Below, in pieces: positions 27,084-36,300 of a stretch of DNA of 64,000 bases (its first letter is position 1; each line of letters starts with the position of its first letter). The notes under the pieces are model-generated. The model saw nothing but the letters and a program-made list of their open reading frames with translations. It made no database searches and was not told the origin of the DNA. The stretch spans positions 908,501 to 972,500 of the forward strand of contig NZ_JPOF01000003.1 of assembly GCF_000733755.1 (NCBI RefSeq). The letters run 5' to 3'. A program made the position numbers and the translations under genes. The DNA comes from Lachnoclostridium phytofermentans. GTDB lineage: Bacteria; Bacillota; Clostridia; Lachnospirales; Lachnospiraceae.

Positions 27084-28142
27084 TTATCGTCTTCGATTCA
27101 TATTGTCTTGTAATCTTGCTTCTCTTGCTTGATTATCACGAATGCGACGTTCCATTTCTCTTTTATCTTCGTCATCATCCTCAAAGGAATCGTCAATTTC
27201 TTCTTCAGAACCACGTTGTGCATTAATTCTCTTCACTTTAACGTTGGTCATGCTAACTTTAATTTTAGGAACTGCTTTTACATAATAATAGTAATCATCG
27301 TCTTCAAATTGAACATTTTCTACAGCAGTATAATCAAGCACTCTACGGAAAAATTGAATCGCAACTACAATTACAGCAGAAATCAAGGTTCCTAAAATCA
27401 TTGTACCAATCTGTTTTGGTATGTCAAGTCGAAGGTCTACGATTAAAAAGCCAATTATGGTGGTTACAGTACCAGCACCGATTGCGATTTCAAACGCATA
27501 CTCAATCTTTAATCGACGTACTACATAAACTACTGCTATTACTAAAGCAAAGACAATAATTGACATAATCATTTGTTTGTTAGCAACGATCTTATCAATA
27601 ATATTAATAAATACCGGGAATATATCATCCATACTGGTAATATCTGTTGCGGTAGCTACTTCTTCTTGAATAACATGGATAATATAATAGATTGCCACGC
27701 CACAAGAAGCTGGTAGTATTGTGATTGGACTAGCAATTAGCCCAAGTAATAACGGTACTGTATATGGAATATGAAGTGCATACAAAATCGGAATACCTAA
27801 TACTACATACCCGAAACTTGGAGTATATCTTATAAAAAAGCAATATAATATGATATAAATAAACACCAATAATATAGCAAGTAACGGTGCTACCGAGTAG
27901 ACATGTGCTAAGGATAATACCATGGCTAACAATACTAAGATAGCGGATGGAGTTACCGCGCTTACCACCGATAATAGTAAGACAATGGTGATTTTATTAA
28001 GCTTATCATCATATCCGATTGCCTTATTAATTACCATAAATACAATCAATGCGACGATAAATTTTATCGCTGGATTTAAGTAGTTCTGATATTTTTGATA
28101 GATTTCGCGAAGTTTCTCACGAAACTCAAGAATTTGCATCAT
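27084..28142 (-). CDS. Conserved polytopic membrane protein, function unknown
   Basis: A 352-residue protein with eight or more hydrophobic segments in residues 20-285 and a charged, Asp/Glu/Arg-rich cytosolic tail (about 285-352) that ends RRR. I do not recognise a named family. It overlaps the upstream gene by ATGA and precedes cdaA by 30 bp, so it is part of the c-di-AMP operon. A role linked to the cyclase, such as sensing or transport, is inference from position alone. Confidence 0.75.
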   Translation of the reverse strand: MMQILEFREKLREIYQKYQNYLNPAIKFIVALIVFMVINKAIGYDDKLNKITIVLLLSVVSAVTPSAILVLLAMVLSLAHVYSVAPLLAILLVFIYIILYCFFIRYTPSFGYVVLGIPILYALHIPYTVPLLLGLIASPITILPASCGVAIYYIIHVIQEEVATATDITSMDDIFPVFINIIDKIVANKQMIMSIIVFALVIAVVYVVRRLKIEYAFEIAIGAGTVTTIIGFLIVDLRLDIPKQIGTMILGTLISAVIVVAIQFFRRVLDYTAVENVQFEDDDYYYYVKAVPKIKVSMTNVKVKRINAQRGSEEEIDDSFEDDDEDKREMERRIRDNQAREARLQDNMNRRR

Positions 28143-28573
28143 AATGAAGTATCCTCCCTTTGTGACTCATTCATAAGGCTACCATCCTCCTCTTTATAAA
28201 TGATACGAAGCCTTTTTAATAAATTAAAATACTTGGATAATTTTTTCCTTGAACGATCGTACTTTATTGAGTACCCAATCAAAGTTCCGATGATTGATAT
28301 TGTTTGTAATACTATAAAGTATCCAAGAATTGTCATTCCAATGGAGCGATAATCCAATGAAACCGCATTCTCAATCAAATACTCTGACTTATAGATAAAA
28401 ATCATAAATAGTAACAACAAATAACCAAAAGCGGTTGCTGTAATAGATTTTAATACCTGAAGTCTGACATAATCTGTTTTATAATACTTACTAAGTCGAA
28501 TGTCCTCTTTGCCTTCCTCATTCTCATAGGCAGCAAGTTTAGTCATCAACCTAATTTTCCTGTTATTTAGCAT
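28139..28573 (-). CDS. Small two-helix membrane protein, first gene of the cda operon
   Basis: The open frame begins at 28669, but AGGAGG lies 6 bp before the ATG at 28573, giving 144 residues. Two hydrophobic segments (about 45-70 and 80-105) are flanked by basic, coiled-coil-like ends. No known domain is recognised. Its stop overlaps the next start (ATGA), which indicates translational coupling to the next membrane protein and cdaA. Confidence 0.7.
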   Translation of the reverse strand: MLNNRKIRLMTKLAAYENEEGKEDIRLSKYYKTDYVRLQVLKSITATAFGYLLLLFMIFIYKSEYLIENAVSLDYRSIGMTILGYFIVLQTISIIGTLIGYSIKYDRSRKKLSKYFNLLKRLRIIYKEEDGSLMNESQREDTSL

Positions 28574-28650
28574 TTCGCGCCTCCTTACATTCTTACCCAT
28601 TGCGCTTTGCGCACAGTGAGGTTTGAATCCTATACCTCTCACTAACTTCA

Positions 28651-28749
28651 TTGCGAAGATATGTATCAAAGTAACTGCTCAATATGAATGCAATCGAACA
28701 GTTACCTCTATTTTTCACCTATTTTAACTGATATATTCCATCTTCGCAA
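28651..28749 (-). other. Long inverted repeat in the leader of the cda operon
   Basis: TTGCGAAGAT (28651-28660) and ATCTTCGCAA (28740-28749) form a perfect 10-bp stem enclosing a second perfect 7-bp stem (GTAACTG/CAGTTAC). The structure sits between the promoter and the first gene. It lacks a T-run and I do not recognise it as the ydaO c-di-AMP riboswitch. Confidence 0.45.
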
Positions 28750-28789
28750 AAAAGCAATTACCGCATAATACAGGCAGTGTAACGTAAAT

Positions 28790-28818
28790 ATTATATCACA
28801 ATGATTTTTGAATATCGA
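28790..28818 (-). promoter_or_regulatory. Extended -10 promoter of the cda operon
   Basis: TCGATA, a 17-bp spacer ending in TGA, and TATAAT (extended -10, TGnTATAAT) on the minus strand. The leader to the first gene is about 210 nt. Confidence 0.6.
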
Positions 28819-28859
28819 TAGTTTTTAAAAATTTAAATATTCTGTAATACATTCCCATC

Positions 28860-29072
28860 TTATTTGAACAACTTGCTCATCATCTGATTCATCTTTTTAC
28901 GATTTTCATCCGCTTCTCTATCATCGATCCGTATGATGCCGTTATCATCAATGAGTAAGTCACCCTCCTTTGCTTCCATTGGAAGTTTATACTTTGGAAT
29001 ATTCACCATATCCTTTTTCTCATCCTCGCAGACTGCGTAGGTTCCTTCAAATCTGTCAATAATATATTTCAT
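28860..29072 (-). CDS. DUF3006 domain protein
   Basis: A 70-residue protein of the DUF3006 family (start MKYIIDRFEGTYAVCE, later ...GDLLIDDNG...). Such small proteins are usually encoded beside a ComEC/Rec2-like metallo-hydrolase, as here, where the hydrolase gene lies upstream on the same strand. They are thought to be accessory to it, but no activity is established. AGGAG precedes the ATG. Confidence 0.8.
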   Translation of the reverse strand: MKYIIDRFEGTYAVCEDEKKDMVNIPKYKLPMEAKEGDLLIDDNGIIRIDDREADENRKKMNQMMSKLFK

Positions 29073-29189
29073 AAACTAGCTCCTTGCTTTCAAGTATTAT
29101 TGTATCGGAGATGCATTATGAGACAATTGTTCTCCATATGATGTTCGTTCATCGATGACATGTTACATATTTTTATAACTCTAGTGTTC

Positions 29190-29234
29190 CCTCGAATGTA
29201 AGTCAAATGGTGATACATTGTAATCCATTCGAGG
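29190..29234 (-). terminator. Hairpin after the metallo-hydrolase gene
   Basis: CCTCGAATG and CATTCGAGG form a perfect 9-bp stem with a 27-nt loop. There is no T-run. It lies between the hydrolase and DUF3006 genes and could reduce read-through. Confidence 0.35.
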
Positions 29235-29240
29235 TTATTT

Positions 29241-29334
29241 CATCGGAGTTACATTGCACGTTAGTTGTTTTCCATCCGATGTTATAACATCGGAGTTACA
29301 TTACACGTTAGTTGTTTTCCATCCGATGTTATAA
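29241..29334. repeat. 47-bp tandem duplication at the end of the hydrolase gene
   Basis: Two adjacent 47-bp units (29241-29287 and 29288-29334) differ at a single visible base. The second unit is coding (C terminus of the hydrolase) and the first is now 3' untranslated. A decayed third copy may lie near 29104-29147. Confidence 0.85.
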
Positions 29335-30184
29335 CAATAGTACCTTGTTCATCGGTACGGAAATAAGGAATCTTATACTCCTTAAGCATCTTGATTGTGC
29401 TTTTACTTGGATGTCCGTAGGAATTATCCTTCCCTACTGTAATAACAGCATACTTTGGATTCACTGCTTTCACAAATTCTTTCGTTGATGAGGTATTACT
29501 TCCATGGTGAGACAGTTTTAATACGTCTGCACTCAAATCAAGCTTAGTAGCTAGCATATCCTCCTCGGCTTCCTTCTCAGCATCACCGCACATTACAAAT
29601 GAGTGTTTCCCATTACTTACTTTAATTCCAATTGACCAATTATTTAGTTCATTTTCATAATCTCTTCCCGGTGCTAAAAATGTTACAGTAACAGCACCAA
29701 AGCGAAAACTCTCTCCAGGTTTTGGTGCATGGAGAGTATTTCCGGTTTCCATTACTGCCTTTAGTACATCTTCATATGTTTTTGAAGTATGTTCTTTTTT
29801 TGGCGCATAAATCTTCTTAACCTTAAATTCCCGAATGACAGAGTCAATGCTTCCAATATGGTCTTCATGTGGATGAGTCATAATAACAGCTTCAAACTCT
29901 TTTACACCTAGGTCATCTAAATAATCAAGTATAACATCTTTATCGGCATTATTGCCTCCATCCACCAGCATGTACTTCTTATTATGTTCGACTAAAATAC
30001 AATCCGCTTGACCTACATCAATGAAATGAACCTTCATTAGCGGATCATCAGTGACCTCTGCGGATGTTGCCTTGTTTCCTTCTGCTTGCTTTCGTTGGTC
30101 AGTCGTATATACATACTGTCCAATTACTAACATTATAATAAGTAATAGTATGGAAACTATGCTAATCTTCTTACTTTTTCTCAT
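29282..30184 (-). CDS. ComEC/Rec2-like MBL-fold metallo-hydrolase, membrane anchored
   Basis: A 300-residue protein. One N-terminal helix (7-23) precedes a metallo-beta-lactamase fold with the metal motif H104-H106-D108-H109 (THPHEDH), VDGGN and LSHHGSNTSS. It resembles the C-terminal domain of the competence protein ComEC, detached from its membrane channel, and is likely an extracellular or periplasm-side nuclease or phosphodiesterase. The start at 30184 is preceded by GAGG; the 30241 frame start is rejected. Its last residues come from a recent 47-bp tandem duplication. Confidence 0.85.
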   Translation of the reverse strand: MRKSKKISIVSILLLIIMLVIGQYVYTTDQRKQAEGNKATSAEVTDDPLMKVHFIDVGQADCILVEHNKKYMLVDGGNNADKDVILDYLDDLGVKEFEAVIMTHPHEDHIGSIDSVIREFKVKKIYAPKKEHTSKTYEDVLKAVMETGNTLHAPKPGESFRFGAVTVTFLAPGRDYENELNNWSIGIKVSNGKHSFVMCGDAEKEAEEDMLATKLDLSADVLKLSHHGSNTSSTKEFVKAVNPKYAVITVGKDNSYGHPSKSTIKMLKEYKIPYFRTDEQGTIVITSDGKQLTCNVTPML

Positions 30185-30324
30185 CTGAAATTCCTCATTT
30201 TTTCTTTCTCTTATGTTACTACAAACTAAGTCAGTCAGCAAGTTATCAAACTAAAATAGGAAAAAATCTCTCTTTTTTTACTTACTTACGCATCAAATTT
30301 AGTAAAACTGCCTAATTGCACTAG

Positions 30325-30409
30325 AAAAAAGTTGCTACACAGTAAGCGGCATTCTACCTTCCTATGCCCCTTCGCATTGTACTGTATAACAACCTCTTAT
30401 CGTGGTTCT
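30325..30409 (-). ncRNA. Candidate small RNA downstream of lysS
   Basis: On the minus strand a perfect TATAAT (30416-30421) is followed by about 85 nt. These end in a 14-bp stem (30380-30393 with 30331-30344, two G-U pairs) and six T. The loop of this stem holds a second hairpin (GGCAT/ATGCC). The -35 is poor (TTTAAG at 16 bp). The lysS terminator lies before the start, so this would be an independent transcript. Confidence 0.4.
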
Positions 30410-30489
30410 GTCAGAATTATATCCAATTCACTATTCGCTTAAACTCCTATTGCCTTGAATAGAAATAGATTTGTAAATAACTTCTCTTA

Positions 30490-30533
30490 GAAAAACACCA
30501 TTACCTATATTTAATTCTATAAGCAATGGTGCT
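30490..30533 (-). terminator. Terminator of the greA-lysS operon
   Basis: CACCATT and AATGGTG form the stem, and five T follow on the minus strand, about 20 bp after the lysS stop. Confidence 0.75.
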
Positions 30534-30551
30534 TCCATGATTTTCACTATT

Positions 30552-32060
30552 TTATTTATCTAAGCTCTTCATTGTTGGGAACAACAACACATCACGGATT
30601 GCAGCAGAATCCGTTAATAACATTACGAAACGGTCAATACCAATTCCGATACCACCAGTTGGAGGCATACCATATGCTAATGCATTTAGGAAATCTTCGT
30701 CCATGGAGTTCGCTTCTTCATCACCAGCAGCTTTTAATGCCTCTTGTGCCACAAAGCGTTCTCTTTGATCGATTGGATCATTTAACTCAGAGTATGCATT
30801 TGCCATTTCTCTCTTCGTAACAAATAATTCAAAACGTTCTGTATATTCTGGATTCTCTGGTTTTTTCTTTGTCAAAGGAGAAATTTCAACTGGATGATCT
30901 AATACAAAGGTTGGTTGTATCAGATGTTCTTCTACAAATTCTTCAAAGAATAGGCTTAAGATATCGCCTTTTTTGTGTCTATCTTCAAAGGAAACATGAT
31001 GCTCTTTTGCAAGTGCTTTTGCTTCTTCTTCTGTCTTAACCTGGTCAAAATCAATTCCTGTATATTTCTTAACTGCTTCAACCATGGTAATACGCTCAAA
31101 TGGTTTACCAAGGTCAATTTCGACACCTTCATAAGAAATCTTTGTTGTACCAAGTACTTTTTCTGCTACCGTACGGAATAGTTTTTCTGTTAAATCCATC
31201 ATTCCGTTATAGTCTGTATATGCTTGATATAACTCTAATAAAGTAAATTCAGGATTGTGACGAACGGATAACCCTTCGTTACGGAACACTCTACCGATTT
31301 CATATACTCTTTCTAATCCACCTACAATCAATCTCTTTAGGTATAACTCTAGGGAAATTCTTAAATTCAAGTCCTCATCTAAAGAATTGTGGTGTGTCAT
31401 AAATGGTCTTGCTGCAGCACCACCAGCATTCTTAACTAAAACTGGAGTTTCTACTTCAATAAAGTCTTCTCCATCTAAGTAATTACGGATTTCACGAATG
31501 ATAGCAGAACGCTTAATGAATGTTTCTTTTACTTCTGGATTCATCATTAAGTCTACATATCTTTGACGATATCTTGTATCTGTATCTGTTAATCCGTGAT
31601 ATTTTTCAGGTAATACTTGTAAACATTTTGATAATAAAATGATTTCAGTTGCACGTACAGAGATTTCACCTGCATGTGTTTTAAAAACTTCACCCTTGAT
31701 TCCTACAATATCACCGATATCGAATTTTTTAAATCCAGCATATTCTTCCTCTCCTATGCTATCTCTTTGAACATAAGACTGAATATTGCCAAGCTTGTCC
31801 TGAATATTAATAAATGAGGCTTTTCCCATTACTCTCTTTGTCATAATTCTACCAGCAAGTGCTACTGTCTGGCCTTCTAAACTCTCAAAGTTATCTTTGA
31901 TCTCTGTAGTATGATGGGTCACATCATACTTCATCTTCTGAAACGGATCTTTTCCTGCTTCTTGTAAATCAGCAAGTTTTTGCATTTTTACTTTAATTAA
32001 TTCATTTACGTTAACTTCCTGAGTATTATTTACGTTTTGAACCTTATTCTCCTCTGCCAC
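30552..32060 (-). CDS. lysS: Lysyl-tRNA synthetase, class II
   Basis: A 502-residue class II synthetase. An N-terminal OB-fold anticodon-binding domain (about 60-160) is followed by the catalytic core with motif 1 ([10 protein letters not shown]), motif 2 ([15 protein letters not shown]) and motif 3 ([12 protein letters not shown]). It charges tRNA-Lys. It follows greA with a 159-bp gap containing a hairpin, a gene order common in Firmicutes. GGAAGG lies before the ATG. Confidence 0.97.
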   Translation of the reverse strand: MAEENKVQNVNNTQEVNVNELIKVKMQKLADLQEAGKDPFQKMKYDVTHHTTEIKDNFESLEGQTVALAGRIMTKRVMGKASFINIQDKLGNIQSYVQRDSIGEEEYAGFKKFDIGDIVGIKGEVFKTHAGEISVRATEIILLSKCLQVLPEKYHGLTDTDTRYRQRYVDLMMNPEVKETFIKRSAIIREIRNYLDGEDFIEVETPVLVKNAGGAAARPFMTHHNSLDEDLNLRISLELYLKRLIVGGLERVYEIGRVFRNEGLSVRHNPEFTLLELYQAYTDYNGMMDLTEKLFRTVAEKVLGTTKISYEGVEIDLGKPFERITMVEAVKKYTGIDFDQVKTEEEAKALAKEHHVSFEDRHKKGDILSLFFEEFVEEHLIQPTFVLDHPVEISPLTKKKPENPEYTERFELFVTKREMANAYSELNDPIDQRERFVAQEALKAAGDEEANSMDEDFLNALAYGMPPTGGIGIGIDRFVMLLTDSAAIRDVLLFPTMKSLDK

Positions 32061-32147
32061 TGTTTTCTTCCTTTCCTTTTACTCGCATCCATAGTTAGCA
32101 GTATCTTATCTACTTACGGATTCGATATGCACATTGTTATCATAGAA

Positions 32148-32187
32148 AGCGACCATTTAGTATGCTGTTGCACCTCTTATGGTCGCT
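32148..32187 (-). terminator. Hairpin between greA and lysS
   Basis: A perfect 9-bp stem (AGCGACCAT/ATGGTCGCT) with a 22-nt loop. The plus-strand side has a better T-run than the minus-strand side, so on greA mRNA it is at most a weak attenuator. Confidence 0.5.
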
Positions 32188-32219
32188 CTTTTTTCTGCGC
32201 ATTGCAGCCATTATACATC

Positions 32220-32702
32220 TTAATTCGATTTTTGAATCTCAAGAACTTTATATTTAAAGATATTGCCATTGATATCAACTTCAATCACATCATCTTTTCT
32301 TGCGCCGATTAATGCTTTACCAACTGGTGACTCATTTGAGATTTTTCCTTTTAAGCTATTTGCTTCGGTAGAACCTACAATCTTATATTCTAATTCATCA
32401 TCATATTCCATATCTAAGATTCTTACCAAGCAACCAATGTTAATTTTATCAACATCTACCTCGTCTTCAACAACGACTTCCGCATTTTTTAAAATCTTAT
32501 CGATTTCTTCGATTCTTGCCTCTATGTCTCTTTGCTCGTCTTTCGCTGCATCGTATTCTGCATTCTCTGACAAATCACCTTGTTCTCTGGCTTCTTTGAT
32601 CTTCTGAGCAACCTGTTTTCTCTTGTTTACTTTTAATTCTTGTAATTCATCCTCTAATTGTTTCAGCCCTTCATAGGTCAAAATATTCTTCTTCTCCGCC
32701 AT
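32220..32702 (-). CDS. greA: Transcription elongation factor GreA
   Basis: A 160-residue GreA. The N-terminal coiled coil (about 1-78) carries the acidic tip (DLSENAEYDAAKDEQ) that enters the RNA polymerase secondary channel to stimulate cleavage of backtracked RNA. The C-terminal FKBP-like domain contains ISNESPVGKALIG. The length is standard. It is first in the greA-lysS operon behind a near-perfect sigma-A promoter. Confidence 0.96.
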   Translation of the reverse strand: MAEKKNILTYEGLKQLEDELQELKVNKRKQVAQKIKEAREQGDLSENAEYDAAKDEQRDIEARIEEIDKILKNAEVVVEDEVDVDKINIGCLVRILDMEYDDELEYKIVGSTEANSLKGKISNESPVGKALIGARKDDVIEVDINGNIFKYKVLEIQKSN

Positions 32703-32800
32703 TGAAATACCCTTCCTCCATACTACATTATTCTCTTGTGAATATATCTCTGCAGTCTAGCTAATAAGCATAAAAACGATATAATACCAATATTCAAAGT

Positions 32801-32829
32801 ATTATATCGTATTCAAAACCTCTTGTCAA
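32801..32829 (-). promoter_or_regulatory. Consensus sigma-A promoter of greA-lysS
   Basis: TTGACA, a 17-bp spacer and TATAAT on the minus strand match the consensus in both boxes. The -10 forms one arm of a perfect 11-bp inverted repeat (32777-32787 and 32799-32809), so the early transcript can fold or a regulator could bind. Confidence 0.85.
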
Positions 32830-33340
32830 CAAGACCAAAGGGATATATTATGAAATCCTTATCGACACAAATCTTTCTTTTTCCTGATAAAAACAATTGA
32901 ATTATCTAAGATTTGATTCATTGTTTTATCAACTAATCTTCTAGTTCATTTATATGACCAAAAATGAATTTCCATACATAGTTTCGATTGTATGAATTAG
33001 TATAACAGAAACTCGCAGAAACATACTTATAACACTTAGGTAGTTGCTGACTAATCTTTAGAAAATTACCAGTTCAATTTGAAGTATGATTTTTTTCTAT
33101 ATTAAATAAGTAACATATAAATACGTTACATAATAAATAACCATATTGTACCATTTTTCACAAGTTAAGTTATTTTTTCCTTATATTTCTTTGTTTGTTA
33201 TGGAGAATTTGCTTATTTTTCGGTTGAAAACAAAAGAAAGCCTTTACTATTTAATGGTTTAGTGATAATCTTTTATGTAGGTATTTTTTAAAATACATTA
33301 AACCTAGGTAATTATAGATATCTTATAATTACCATTCTAT
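32830..33340 (+). promoter_or_regulatory. Long AT-rich upstream region of the PFOR gene
   Basis: About 500 bp without genes. Weak promoter-like pairs are present (for example TTGAAA...TATTTA near 33224-33254), but none is convincing. A perfect 10-bp inverted repeat (GGTAATTATA/TATAATTACC, 33307-33333) stands just upstream of the AAGGAGG ribosome site and may protect the mRNA end or bind a regulator. Confidence 0.4.
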
Positions 33341-33357
33341 AAGGAGGATATTCAAAC

Positions 33358-36300
33358 ATGGCTAGAAAAATGAAAACCATGGATGGTAATACCGCTGCGG
33401 CTCACGTGTCATATGCATTTACCGATGTAGCGGCAATCTATCCAATCACACCATCTTCACCAATGGCTGACTACACAGATATGTGGGCAACTCAGGGAAG
33501 AAAGAACATCTTCGGACACGAAGTATTGTTATCCGAGATGCAGTCTGAAGCAGGTGCAGCAGGTGCTGTTCACGGTTCGTTGCAGGCAGGTGCATTAACA
33601 ACAACCTACACCGCATCTCAAGGTTTATTATTAATGATTCCTAATATGTATAAAATCGCTGGTGAGTTATTACCGGGCGTTATTAACGTTTCTGCACGTG
33701 CTCTTGCAAGTCATGCACTTTCCATCTTCGGAGATCATTCCGACGTTTACGCTTGTCGTCAAACTGGATTTGCTATGCTTTGCTCAGGTAATGTTCAAGA
33801 AACTATGGACTTAGGTGCTGTAGCTCACTTAACAGCAATCAAAGGTCGTGTTCCTTTTATCCATTTCTTTGATGGTTTTAGAACATCACACGAAATCCAG
33901 AAAATCGCTATCTGGGACTACGAAGATTTAAAAGAAATGACTGATATGGACGCTGTAGATGCTTTCCGTAACAGAGCTTTAAATCCAGAACACCCAGTTC
34001 AAAGAGGTACTGCTCAAAACCCTGACGTATTCTTCCAGGCAAGAGAAGCTTGCAACCAGTATTATGATGCAATCCCTGAGCTTACACAGGAGTACATGGA
34101 CAAGGTTAACGCAAAGATCGGTACTGATTATAAATTATTCAACTACTACGGAGCTGCTGATGCAGATCACGTTATTATCGCTATGGGTTCAGTTTGCGAT
34201 ACTATCGAAGAGACAATCGATCATATGAATGCAAGTGGTGCTAAGGTTGGTCTTATCAAGGTTCGTCTTTACAGACCATTCTCCGCTAAGCATTTATTAG
34301 AGGCTATTCCTGCATCTGTTAAGCAGATTACAGTTCTTGATAGAACAAAAGAGCCAGGTGCACTTGGTGAGCCTTTATACTTAGACGTTGTAGCTGCTCT
34401 TAAGGATACTAAGTTTACTGATATCCCTGTATTAACTGGCCGTTATGGTTTAGGTTCCAAGGATACTACACCAGCTCAGATTATCGCTGTTTATAATAAC
34501 AAGGAAAAGAAGAATTTCACAATCGGTATCAACGATGACGTTACTCATCTTTCCCTTGACCTTCCAGAAAATCCAGAAACAGCTAACAAGGGTACAACTG
34601 CTTGTAAATTCTGGGGACTTGGTGCAGACGGTACTGTAGGTGCTAATAAGAACTCCATCAAGATTATCGGTGACCATACTGATAAGTACGCTCAGGCTTA
34701 CTTTGATTATGACTCCAAGAAATCCGGTGGTGTTACTATCTCCCACTTACGTTTCGGTGATAGCCCAATCAAATCCACTTATTTAATCAACAAAGCTGAC
34801 TTCGTTGCTTGTCACATGCCAGCTTATGTTAGAAGATATAACATGGTACAGGATCTTAAGAAGGGTGGTACTTTCCTCCTTAACTGTTCTTGGAACATGG
34901 AAGAAATCGAGAAGAACCTTCCTGGTCAGGTAAAACGTTATATGGCAAAGAACAACATTAAGTTCTACACCATCGACGGTATCCAGATTGGTAAGGAAGT
35001 TGGTCTTGGCGGACGTATCAATACTATCCTTCAGGCTGCATTCTTTAAATTAGCTAACATCATTCCTATCGAGGATGCTGTTAAATACATGAAAGACGCT
35101 GCTACTGCTTCTTATTCTAAGAAGGGTGATGATATCGTTAAGATGAACCATACTGCAATTGATCGTGGTGTGGAAGGTCTTGTTGAGATTAAAGTACCTG
35201 CTGAATGGGCAAATGCTGAAGATGAGAATTTAGCTGCTACTGCTACTGTTGGTAGACCAGAAGTTCTTGATTATGTTAACACTATCCTTCACAAGGTAAA
35301 TGCTCAGGACGGTAACAGTCTTCCTGTATCTGCTTTCGTTGAGAATGCAGACGGTACTGTACCTCTAGGAACAGCTGCATACGAGAAACGTGGTATCGCA
35401 ATCGATGTTCCAGTATGGAATCCAGAAATCTGTTTACAGTGTAACCTTTGTTCTTATGTATGTCCTCATGCAGTTATCCGTCCAGTTGTAATGACTGAGG
35501 AGCAGGCTGCTAATGCTCCAGAGGGAATGAAGATGGTTAACATGAAGCAGATGGAAGGCAAGAAATTTGCTATTACTATCTCTGTACTTGACTGTACAGG
35601 ATGTGGAAGCTGTGCACATGTTTGTCCAGAAGTTAAGGGTAACAAAGCTCTTAGCATGGATTTACTTGAGAATCAATATGATACTCAAAAATACGCTGAT
35701 TACGCAGTAACATTAGAGACTCCTGCTGAAATCCTTGAGAAATTCAAAGAAACTACAGTTAAGGGTAGCCAGTTCAAACAGCCATTACTTGAGTTCTCCG
35801 GAGCTTGTGCTGGTTGTGGTGAAACACCTTACGCTAAATTAATTACTCAGTTATATGGTGATAGAATGTACATTGCAAACGCTACTGGATGTTCTTCCAT
35901 CTGGGGTGGTTCCTCTCCATCTACACCTTATACAGTAAATAAAGAAGGCAAGGGTCCAGCTTGGGCTAACTCCTTATTCGAGGATAACGCTGAATTCGGT
36001 TTCGGTATGCAATTAGCTCAGGTAGCTCTTAGAAAACGTTTAATCGAATCTGCTGAAAACTTAATCGCTAATTCCTCCAATGCTGATGTAAAGGCTGCTG
36101 CTGAAGAGTTCCTTGCAACAAAGGATAACTCCACTGCAAATGCTTCTGCTTCTAAGAAATTAGTTGCTGCATTAGAAAATTGCGGATGTGATAATGCTGA
36201 CAGAGCAAACATCTTAAAGAACAAGAGCTTCTTATCTAAGAAGTCCCAATGGATCTTTGGTGGTGACGGTTGGGCTTACGACATCGGTTTCGGTGGTCTT

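Noticed and set aside
29241-29334. Adjacent repeats that could suggest a CRISPR array
   Set aside because: Only two 47-bp units, directly abutting with no spacers, and one is coding. No cas genes are in the window.
35434-35657. Antisense open frames within the PFOR gene
   Set aside because: They are mirror products of the highly biased PFOR codons and show no protein features.
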